Shown in pieces: positions 1-7,300 of a DNA stretch of 16,592 nucleotides; the stretch's first letter is position 1; each line of letters starts with the position of its first letter. Source of the stretch: an uncultured Bacilli bacterium (GTDB lineage Bacteria; Bacillota_I; Bacilli_A; RFN20; CAG-288); assembly GCA_934700375.1 (NCBI GenBank), contig CAKUXT010000020.1, positions 1-16,592 on the forward strand, given 5' to 3'. A model generated the notes under the pieces. The model saw nothing but the letters and a program-made list of their open reading frames with translations, was not told the origin of the DNA and ran no database searches. The position numbers were made by a program, and so were the translations under genes.

Positions 1-39
1 AAAAAGAACATGAGAGGGACGAAAGAGAGCAAAAAGTAG
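1..39 (+). CDS. Possible C-terminal tail of an upstream gene (partial)
   Basis: Frame 1 is open from the window edge and reads KKNMRGTKESKK before a TAG stop. A strong plus-strand terminator follows 33 bases after the stop, which is the arrangement expected for the end of a gene. The peptide is too short to identify. Another frame is open up to about base 166, but it reads straight through the terminator hairpin, so this shorter frame is preferred. Confidence is low because only 12 codons are visible. Confidence 0.3.
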   Translation, partial: KKNMRGTKESKK

Positions 40-72
40 GCCGAAGTGTCGATGGTCAATGCCATGAGACGG

Positions 73-106
73 AAAAACGTCAGGAGAAAAACTTTCTGAC
101 GTTTTT
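73..106 (+). terminator. Rho-independent terminator
   Basis: A perfect 11-bp stem, AAAAACGTCAG at 73-83 and CTGACGTTTTT at 96-106, encloses a 12-base loop, and the T run continues to 107. This is a textbook intrinsic terminator on the plus strand. It probably ends the transcript entering from the left edge and insulates the accessory segment from it. Confidence 0.75.
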
Positions 107-663
107 TCGATTCAAGGCCTGCTGTTTATCGGCGTTTTGGCAGATTTTTAGTTCCTATGAGTAAAGACTATATGTCCACTTCGATGAAATCCGATTTAAA
201 ACCGACAGACAAGAACGAATGAAACGAATCATTTTGGAATACACTTATCTCAGATTTTTCTTTTCACGAGCATTTAACGGGACTTTTGATGATTTCTCAT
301 CAATCCCTAGCCGGACTAAAAAATGATATTTCACAAATCAGTGGGACCAATTTAAGAAAGCCATGGTCCCAATAGCAAGAATAGTTAGGGCCCACAAATT
401 GTATTTTTTATACAAACCATACAGTCTTGTAACATAGGGAAAAAGTCAATTTTTCCATTTGATTTAAATATAAAAAAGCCCCGATTTTTCTAAAATATCG
501 TTGAATTTCCAACGATTACTTGAATCTATTTTCAAACAATTGCTTCTATTTCTTACCAAGCCAAATCGTTTTCCACTGAAAATCGATTTTTCACTTGCAC
601 TAATTATATATCAGTCATCACGAGACTTTTTTTAAAATACAGATATGAAAGGAGACATACACA
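107..663. other. AT-rich intergenic region with two small dyads
   Basis: About 550 bases without a convincing gene: every open stretch in the six frames is short, lacks a start with a ribosome site, and is not recognisable. Two dyads are visible. The first is GGGACCA (343-349) with TGGTCCC (364-370), 7 bp around a 14-base loop. The second is ATCGTTG (497-503) with CAACGAT (510-516), 7 bp around 6 bases. A 12-bp palindrome, AAAATCGATTTT, lies at 579-590 just upstream of the following gene. These could be operators or leader structure for the regulator gene at 664. No clean -35/-10 pair could be assigned. A decayed gene fragment in 200-450 is possible but not demonstrable. Confidence 0.4.
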
Positions 664-1956
664 ATGTCTAAAATTACAAAAATGAAGCATTCGAAATTTG
701 ATTATTCTATTTGTGAAGGCCTACCAGATTGGACAAGAGATGAATGCGAAAGTTTCGCAACAGATTTTCTTGCCTTTGCCTATCCAAGAGCATTAGAGGA
801 GGCGGGGGCCGTACCGATTTTCCAAATCGCAGAACAACTTTTTCATCTAAAAATCAAGTATCAGCAAGGAATCATTGATGAACACAGAAAGCCATTCTTG
901 ATTATTGCCTCGGAAGACAATAATTCGCAAATCATTAACAACGATATTATTACCATTGATTCTTCAATCGAGAATTCAGAATCGATAAACTTTGTATTGA
1001 CATCCGCCCTCATTCAATGGATTTCAAAACAAGCTAATGCAACAACAAGCACTTCAACAACTATTTCAAATAAAGCAAACGGAATCGCCCTCTGCATTTT
1101 AATGCCGAAAACTGCTTTCATAAGAAAAACAAACGAATTGAAAAATGAACTGCCCAGCATTACAGAGGCTAAATTATGTCTAGAGCTCAGTAAATTCTTC
1201 AAAGTCCCAATTCAAACTATAGGCCTTAGACTATTATCTTTGAATTTTGATGTAGACTCCGTTCATTTTTTAAATTCAGACTATAGAAAAGATTTTCTTG
1301 ATCAATTATATCTTAATGAATTCTCATCAACCTTAGTCAGTCTCTATAACGCATTTAATCTATATTCCACTGATTTACTATTAAAACTGTCATTTCAGAA
1401 AAATACCGCCTTATATAATGAAGGGAATATCTATCTTTGTTTCAATAACAAATGTGAGTTTTTGTTCAATTGCAACAATCCAGAAAATCTAAGGCAATTA
1501 AATTTTCGTTCACGACCAAGATTATCAGGCGAGCTGAATCATGAAGTAAAGCCGGAAAAACTAAGTGAAGATCTAGAAAAATATCAAGAAAGTCTAAATT
1601 CTCTCTACAATGAATCATTCAACATAAAATGTTTTAAATTCTTAGAAAAAAGACATCTCACCTATCAAAGCAACTTTGAAAGAGAAACTGGCATTTACAA
1701 CAGGGATATCCTATCTAAACTCAAGAAGCCTGACTATAACCCCTCATTAGAAACGGTGATTGCCATTCTTGTAGGTTTAAAATTACCAAATCCATGCTGG
1801 ATGAAGCTGTTGACTCTTGCTGGTTATCATCTAACAAATAAACCAATCCACGTAATATACTCCTTCATTTTAGATAGCAAACTATCAATCGATGAAGCAA
1901 ACGCCCTTTTGGAATATAAACATTTCAAGCCACTAGGAACCAAATCAAAAAAATAA
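664..1956 (+). CDS. ImmA/IrrE-like protein, zinc site lost, with XRE-like C-terminus
   Basis: A 430-residue cytoplasmic protein with no signal peptide or membrane segment. The start is supported by AAAGGAG at 648-654, nine bases before the ATG. Residues ~25-195 follow the layout of ImmA/IrrE (COG2856) proteins found in mobile elements: an N-terminal helix region, a segment at 109-120 (NFVLTSALIQWI) where the HExxH zinc motif normally sits, an 'LMPK' block at 146-149, and ELSKFFKVPIQTIGLRL at 174-190. The HExxH residues are absent, so peptidase activity is not expected. Residues ~336-395 resemble the C-terminal XRE-like helix-turn-helix of Firmicutes regulators (SLETVIAILVGLKLP, then LLTLAGYHL). 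It is codirectional with the cassette starting at 2126, 169 bases downstream, and may regulate it. Family assignment is by motif recognition from memory; the regulatory role is inferred. Confidence 0.6.
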   Translation: MSKITKMKHSKFDYSICEGLPDWTRDECESFATDFLAFAYPRALEEAGAVPIFQIAEQLFHLKIKYQQGIIDEHRKPFLIIASEDNNSQIINNDIITIDSSIENSESINFVLTSALIQWISKQANATTSTSTTISNKANGIALCILMPKTAFIRKTNELKNELPSITEAKLCLELSKFFKVPIQTIGLRLLSLNFDVDSVHFLNSDYRKDFLDQLYLNEFSSTLVSLYNAFNLYSTDLLLKLSFQKNTALYNEGNIYLCFNNKCEFLFNCNNPENLRQLNFRSRPRLSGELNHEVKPEKLSEDLEKYQESLNSLYNESFNIKCFKFLEKRHLTYQSNFERETGIYNRDILSKLKKPDYNPSLETVIAILVGLKLPNPCWMKLLTLAGYHLTNKPIHVIYSFILDSKLSIDEANALLEYKHFKPLGTKSKK

Positions 1957-2073
1957 AAATTTATCTTTTTCAAAACGACAAAAAACGCCACTTTTCAATT
2001 AATCAATTTTGATTTTTCTCGATAAACACTAACTTTTTTTGTCTTTTCCGAAAAGTAACATAGAAAAATAGAG

Positions 2074-2127
2074 TGAGTTAAATTCTAATCAGATCGAAAC
2101 AATCTTAAAAGAAAGGATTTAACTCAT
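2074..2127 (+). promoter_or_regulatory. Hairpin enclosing the RBS and start codon of the DUF4417 gene
   Basis: TGAGTTAAATTCT (2074-2086) pairs with AGGATTTAACTCA (2114-2126), giving 13 bp with one G-U wobble; a further G-U at 2073/2127 is possible. The 3' arm contains most of the Shine-Dalgarno sequence (AAAGGA, 2112-2117) and the A of the ATG. The folded RNA would therefore hide the translation start. The 27-base loop contains a smaller AGAT/ATCT dyad (2091-2094, 2102-2105). A weak promoter, TTGTCT at 2039-2044 and TAGAAA at 2061-2066 with 16-bp spacing, would start the transcript almost at the base of the hairpin. As DNA, the same dyad could be an operator. The pairing is directly visible; the function is inferred. 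Confidence 0.55.
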
Positions 2128-2770
2128 GAAGAAAACAAAAATCGATGATGGTTACTCTTCTTACCTAGTAGAAGGAGCAACATTTGTTGGAAGGTACCAA
2201 ATACCTCAGCTTATCTTTCAAAAAGTGCCAATACCAAAAGTTTTGATTCCTTTTGATAAGAGGAAGAAGCACGACGGAAAGAACCAAGCAATCGACTTTT
2301 ACATGCATGACAGATTTTTCAATCAAATTATCACGCATGCTAATCGTTATTTAGAAGATCTAAGAAAATTCGAATCAATAATAACACCCGACTGCTCTTT
2401 GTATAGAGACATGCCACTATGTCTTCAGATTACAAACACCTACTTCAATAGAGCAGTCGGTCATTTTCTACAAAGAAACGGTTTGACTGTAATACCCACT
2501 GTGAGATGGGGCGATGAAAGAAGTTTTGAATTTTGTTTTGATGGAATCCCTCATAACAGCATGGTCGCTGTCAGCACACATGGCTGCATTCATTCAAACG
2601 AGGATAAATACTATTTCCGACTCGGTCTCGAAACTATGATAAAAACGCTTCATCCTAGCATCGTATTAGTTCATGGTCAAATGCCAACTAACGTATTTAA
2701 AAGCACATCAGCAGAAACAGAATACATCCATTATGACAGTTACATAAAGCTGGTAAAAGAGGGGGAATAA
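2126..2770 (+). CDS. DUF4417 family protein
   Basis: A 214-residue soluble protein and the first gene of the cassette. It matches the DUF4417 pattern as recalled: PDCSLYRDMPL at 88-98, NTYFNRAVGHFLQRNGL at 104-120, PTVRWGDERSFEFCFDGI at 124-141 and VSTHGCI at 149-155. The conserved Asp/Arg/Trp/Gly/Glu/Cys residues and a final LVHG strand (181-184) suggest an enzyme-like alpha/beta fold. DUF4417 occurs in Firmicutes and their phages and mobile elements, and its biochemical role is not known to me. The ribosome site AAAGGA lies inside the leader hairpin. The next gene begins two bases after its stop, so the two are almost certainly co-translated. Confidence 0.8.
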   Translation: MKKTKIDDGYSSYLVEGATFVGRYQIPQLIFQKVPIPKVLIPFDKRKKHDGKNQAIDFYMHDRFFNQIITHANRYLEDLRKFESIITPDCSLYRDMPLCLQITNTYFNRAVGHFLQRNGLTVIPTVRWGDERSFEFCFDGIPHNSMVAVSTHGCIHSNEDKYYFRLGLETMIKTLHPSIVLVHGQMPTNVFKSTSAETEYIHYDSYIKLVKEGE

Positions 2771-2772
2771 TT

Positions 2773-3276
2773 ATGGGAAGCGGTATTTCAGGACTTTACA
2801 ATGGAACATCAGAACGTTCGCAGCCTTATCAGGGATATTACAAAGTTGTAAAAGAAATGATTGAATTCGACAAAGAACGCGGGATATACAGCGATGATAT
2901 TGGCTATTATAAAAACCCTACAGCACAAGATTTAAAAGATGTTATAGTCGATAATAAAATAGTATTTCAACAAAATGATGGAAAATGGGGACCATATACA
3001 GGGAGTCTCACATATGTAATAGATAAAGATGGAAAAATCATCATTGGTAAAAGAAACGGCAATGGATTTTCCGGAAAAGCGACTCCACATCCTACTCTCA
3101 TAGGAGGAAAAAATCCAAAAGTAAAAATGGCTGGCATTATAATAGTTAAAAACGGAAAGATCGTTAGCTATAATAATAAAAGTGGTCACTATAAGCCAAA
3201 CATAAAATCACTCAAAGTGGCCGATGAAGAGTTTAAAAAACTACCAACAGAATTGTTCGTGAAAGGAGGAAATTGA
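2773..3276 (+). CDS. Small protein with C-terminal SGHYKP module, candidate effector
   Basis: A 167-residue protein with no signal peptide. A GAGGGG ribosome site lies just before the start, overlapping the end of the previous gene. The N-terminus GSGISGLYNGTSERSQPYQ (2-20) looks like a conserved leader I associate with gut Firmicutes hypothetical proteins. Residues 78-98 form predicted beta strands (LTYVIDKDGKIIIGKR). The segment 103-143 (ATPHPTLIGGKNPKVKMAG, then IVKNGKIVSYNN and SGHYKP) resembles a module I recall from bacterial toxin-like proteins and, more distantly, from plant IQM proteins. Its fold and chemistry are unknown to me. Position between DUF4417 and a small beta-rich protein suggests an effector with a partner, but toxicity is inferred only. 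A structural or antigenic role is equally open. Confidence 0.65.
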   Translation: MGSGISGLYNGTSERSQPYQGYYKVVKEMIEFDKERGIYSDDIGYYKNPTAQDLKDVIVDNKIVFQQNDGKWGPYTGSLTYVIDKDGKIIIGKRNGNGFSGKATPHPTLIGGKNPKVKMAGIIIVKNGKIVSYNNKSGHYKPNIKSLKVADEEFKKLPTELFVKGGN

Positions 3277-3279
3277 CCT

Positions 3280-3660
3280 ATGGAATCATTGGTTGGCAAA
3301 TATGGTGCAGTCTGTTTCGCTTTACCCCTAGATAAAGAAGACGCCGATTGGGTAAACGGAGTAAATCAAGGAATCGGTCATCAAGGCATCATTGGAAAAG
3401 TCATAGAAGATGATGGGAATATCATCACTTTCTATTGTCCGTCTCGCACTATGAGATTTTTGAAAAAGGATTTTACTGTGTATGAAACACCATATGTCAC
3501 TTGGGGAGATCATGTATTCATCACTGCCAAAAATACAGAAGCGACAATCTACGCACTTGCTTGGCATTATAAAAGAAAAGAATATATGTACTTACTTCAG
3601 CTACCTTCTGGAAAAAAGTTGACAAAAAGATATTTCAAAGAGGAATTTGAAAAGATATGA
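3280..3660 (+). CDS. Small beta-rich protein, candidate immunity or partner protein
   Basis: A 126-residue soluble protein of unknown family. An excellent AAAGGAGG at 3262-3269 precedes the ATG, which lies three bases after the previous stop. Its C-terminal third, with EATIYALAWHY (87-97) and then strand-forming YMYLLQLPSGKKL and RYF, has the pattern of small immunity-like proteins in polymorphic toxin loci that end in a 'wH...yYyL.v.GK...RYf' motif. The N-terminal half includes CFALPLDKEDADWVNGV, followed by several short strands. Its stop codon overlaps the kptA start by four bases (ATGA), so translation is probably coupled. The immunity role is inferred from size, fold pattern and position only. 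Confidence 0.6.
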   Translation: MESLVGKYGAVCFALPLDKEDADWVNGVNQGIGHQGIIGKVIEDDGNIITFYCPSRTMRFLKKDFTVYETPYVTWGDHVFITAKNTEATIYALAWHYKRKEYMYLLQLPSGKKLTKRYFKEEFEKI

Positions 3661-4202
3661 ATTATCTGAAATTGAGCAAAGAAGTCTCTTATGCCTTACG
3701 TCATGCGCCATGGGAATATGAACTGGAATTAGATGAAGAAGGATTTACCAGCATCGAAAGTCTCCTCTCTTCATTAGATGAAACAGGACACTATGACCAT
3801 CAACTTACAAAAGACGATTTAGAAGAAATGATCAGACATAGTGACAAAAAGCGTCATGAAATCTTTGAAGACCGAATCAGAGCACTTTACGGGCATTCCA
3901 TCCCTATGCACATCAAAAAGAACCAAATCATTCCGCCCGATACCCTGTATCATGGGACCACTCACAAGGCATTATATCTCATCAAAGAAAAAGGTCTTCT
4001 ACCAATGAACAGACAATATGTTCATCTTTCTAAGGATGTCCAAATCGCTAACAGTGTCGGCAAAAGAAGAGATAACAACCCAATTATCCTTGTCATCAAT
4101 GCAAAAAAAGCATTTGAAAACCAAATCAAATTCTATGAAGGAAACGATAAAGTCATTCTTGCGGACTATATTCCTAGAGAATACATTCAAAATTTAGATT
4201 GA
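3657..4202 (+). CDS. kptA: RNA 2'-phosphotransferase (KptA/Tpt1 family)
   Basis: A 181-residue full-length member of the Tpt1/KptA family, the usual length for bacteria. These enzymes use NAD+ to move an internal RNA 2'-phosphate onto ADP-ribose, giving ADP-ribose 1'',2''-cyclic phosphate and nicotinamide; in eukaryotes this completes tRNA splicing. All hallmark motifs are present: LSKEVSYALRH (6-16) with catalytic Arg15-His16, RIRALYGHS (73-81) with Arg75, LYHGTTHKAL (97-106) for NAD+ binding, VHLSKD (122-127), and VGKRR (134-138) with the fourth catalytic Arg, most likely Arg137. It therefore looks active. Bacteria lack the splicing pathway that makes its canonical substrate, and some family members also ADP-ribosylate RNA or DNA ends. 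As the last gene of a cassette with two unknown small proteins, it may reverse or perform an NAD+-dependent RNA modification; that is inference. Confidence 0.92.
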   Translation: MNYLKLSKEVSYALRHAPWEYELELDEEGFTSIESLLSSLDETGHYDHQLTKDDLEEMIRHSDKKRHEIFEDRIRALYGHSIPMHIKKNQIIPPDTLYHGTTHKALYLIKEKGLLPMNRQYVHLSKDVQIANSVGKRRDNNPIILVINAKKAFENQIKFYEGNDKVILADYIPREYIQNLD

Positions 4203-4285
4203 TATCTATCAGTTGCCAAAACATATGCTGTGTGTGCTTAACAAGTGAATAATCCAACACATGCAGATTAAAACCAAGAGAACAG

Positions 4286-4340
4286 AAAAGAAGCCGCCAC
4301 TCATCTTCCAATCAGGGAGAAAAGCGTAACGGCTTCTTTT
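4286..4340. terminator. Bidirectional terminator between convergent genes
   Basis: AAAAGAAGCCG (4286-4296) pairs with CGGCTTCTTTT (4330-4340), an 11-bp perfect stem around 33 bases. It lies 83 bases after the kptA stop and 9 bases after the stop of the minus-strand lipoprotein gene. The T-rich arm continues as TTTTT on the plus strand, and on the minus strand the stem also ends in TTTT. It most likely ends both convergent transcripts. Confidence 0.75.
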
Positions 4341-4349
4341 TCATTTCGA

Positions 4350-7300
4350 TCAGTTATAGAAGATTTCCAGATACGGGACTTCGATTCCGTAATGATACGA
4401 ACCGGAAGTGCGGTGATACAGTTTCACAGTGAAGTGTTTGCCTGTATCCTTCTCTTCTGCGACAGCGACAAGGGCTTTGTTGGAGGTGTATTCAACAAAG
4501 GAGTAATCATAGTGGATAGACCATGTAAGCTCTGTATCGGCTTTGAAGGCAGCTTCGGCAAGAGCGTAGATCTTATCGTTCCAGATCTTTCCGTAGATGG
4601 TCCAGCAATGCGTGTAGTCATAATACTCATCATCCCATTCAGGAGTATCGGTACCCATATAGAAGTAAGGGAGTGTGTGACCGTTGAAATTGGTCTCCAT
4701 GGAATTGATGATGCTAGGAGTCCATGTCGTCTCAGTACCGACTGTGAACGGATCCTGATAAGCGATATAGATCGTATTGGCACTGGATCCGGCCTTGATT
4801 GTCAAAGAGACAGTAGCGCCATCATCATAGGTATAGGTTGCAACAAGCATTGCACCAGTCACATAATCATCCATCATCGCATAGAATGTCGTATCCCATC
4901 CGGCCTTCTTCAGGACATTTTCAGCATTGAGAGTATAGAAGTTATTCCACTTGCTGAGCTTGCTGATTTCAAGATACTCTTTGCTTCCGGCACCGACCAT
5001 GTATTCATCGAAGGTAGACTGAGAGATGCTCGGCGTATTGTCACCGGTATAGAAGAACGGAATCGTATGAGATGTGCCCATGTACTCATCCATCTTAGAT
5101 TTGACAGTATCTTTCCAGACCGTCACATCGCTAGGATAAGTGGCAGCAGCATCAGCGCATGCTTTATAGGTAGCAGTTCCGTAGTAGTCATAGACAGCGA
5201 CGCGGAAAAGCTTTGTGTCTGTCGCTTTATAGGCAGTGACCATTCTCGAACCGGATTCGCTGTAGCTTGTACCCTTGCTGACTGTGAATCCAGCTTTTGT
5301 GAAGGCATCAGTTGCAAGAGCATAGATCTGATCATCGAAGTTTCCGCCGGAGATCTCAAGAGCTCCGTTATAGAATTCGCCGCATTCAGGATCAGTTGCA
5401 GCAAGATAGACATAAGGCAATACTTCACCGAAGTCCTTTGTCATCTCGGTCTTGATACCTTCGCTCCAGGCTCCGTTTTCAGGAACAGCGAAGACTTTCT
5501 GATATTCGGCCTTGAAGTACGGTTTCCCTTTGTCATCCTTCGACATAGAAACAACCAACTTATTGTTATCAGCATCAACACCTTCTCCTTCAAAAGCCTC
5601 AGAAGTCTCCTTTAATGTCCAGGTGAAGCCTGTCATGGACTTAAGAGCATCTTTAGCAAAGGTGAGAACTCTCTTATCCCAGGTTCCGCCTGTGAGTTCA
5701 ATCGTGTTCTTAGACTGTGTGAGAACAGGTGCCTTGGTTCCTAAATAGAAGTAAGGAAGGACGTTTCCGCCAAGTTCAAGTTCCATCGCCTCTTTGATCT
5801 TATCGCTCCAGGCTGCTTCTGTGCTTCCAGCAGCAGGCGGGTTGAATCCCTCTTTGGCAGAGAGTGTCAGGACTGCAGATTTCTTTCCGTAATTGGAAGC
5901 GATTTTTGCTGTGACAGTGGTCTGATCAGAGAAAGTCTTTGTCGCGACTAAAGTTCTTCCGTAATAGTATTCGCTTGTGATACTGACCGTATAGCCTTTA
6001 TCAGCAAATGCTTTCTTGGCATTGTCGATCATGATGCCGTTGAAATCACCGCCGGTGATATTGAGGACATCCTTCTTGCTATCAAAAGCAACATCCAACT
6101 GATCGGCACCGAGATAGACAAACGGAACATCTGCGCTATGTCCGACAAGATACTTGTCCATCTGTCCTTTGACGACATCATCAAAGGCAGTAGCATCGCT
6201 AGGAACATCAAGCGGCACATAGTAGAAGACATCAATCTTTGCTAAGGTCTCGTTTCCGTAAAGGACAGCGACAAGCGTGCAGCTGTCGCTCATCTTCTTG
6301 GAAGTGATGAGGGATTTCTGTGTTCCCTTTGCATCCTTCTCTTCGACGCAGTCAAAGCCGTCTGCAGCAAAAGCAGTCTTTGCTGTTGCAAACATTCTGT
6401 CATCGAAGACACCGCCAGTGATCGTCAGTTTCTTTCCATTGAGAGAGGATACAAAGGAAAGAGAATCTGTTCCTAAATAGACATAAGGAATCATGTGTTC
6501 ATGGAAATCGTTCTTGAACTTTTCCTTGATGTCAGTAGGCCATGTAGCACCATCGACTGGATTATAGGCTTCTTTGAAGAAAACAGAGAGGAACGGGCAG
6601 GGTGCATCTGTCGTACCTGATTTATATAAAGAAACAGTAACGGCAGAACCATCCTCAAAAGCGAATTCTCCCTTGACCATATCAAGGCTTCCTTCTTTTG
6701 TTTTCTTGACATTGGTGAATTTCGCATTGGTCAAAGCGGTGAAAGCAAGATCAAGAACCTGATCATCCCATTTGCCGCCTGCAATGGTGAAAGTCTTCTT
6801 GGCGTTGTCCCAGTTTGTTGTCGGAACAGCCATGCCCATATAAATAAAAGGCAACTCATGACCGCCAAGACTGGCGTGCATGCTATCCAATGTATCAGCA
6901 TCCCATTCTGTCACGCTTGTCGGATCGAAGGGTTCATCGAAAGTTGCGGTCATCATCGCATAGTTGTACTGATCGCTTGTCAGTTCGACGTGAAGATGTT
7001 TGTCGCTGAGTTCCGCTGTCAAAGTGACTGCGTTCTTTGTGACTGTCCATCCCTTCGCTTCAAAAGCAGTGGTTGCATCATCGAAGTACTTCTTGTTGAA
7101 AGTACCGCCGAGAATGGTATAAACACCATAATCACCTAAGGTTCTGTCCCAGTTTCCTTCGACATTTCTTCCTAAGTCAACATAAGGAAGAACGACGCCT
7201 CCCAAATGCTTTTTCATCTCTGTGCTGATCTTCTCGCCCCATTCTTCTTCATCGGGTGTCGTAGAAGAAGTTTCCGTTGAGACACCGGATGTATCAGAAA

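Noticed and set aside
3..166. Open frame 3 from the left edge as the tail of an upstream gene
   Set aside because: It reads through the strong terminator hairpin at 73-106; the frame ending at 39 fits the terminator position better.
343..394. T-box-like leader, suggested by GTGGGACC and the later TGGTCCC and GGGCCCAC
   Set aside because: The T-box antiterminator consensus and stem I features are absent, and the downstream gene is not an aminoacyl-tRNA or amino acid gene.
200..460. Possible decayed transposase or membrane-protein fragment
   Set aside because: Short open stretches exist on both strands but none can be joined into a recognisable protein, and no inverted terminal repeats flank them.
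2001..2017. AATCAA/TTGATT hairpin followed by T's as a terminator of the regulator gene
   Set aside because: The stem is six A/T-rich pairs with a two-base loop and too weak; base composition alone explains it.
4392..5615. 407-codon plus-strand open frame opposite the lipoprotein gene
   Set aside because: It is the antisense shadow of the repeat-encoding gene, has no ribosome site, and its protein lacks any coherent domain, while the minus-strand frame has a signal peptide and regular repeats.
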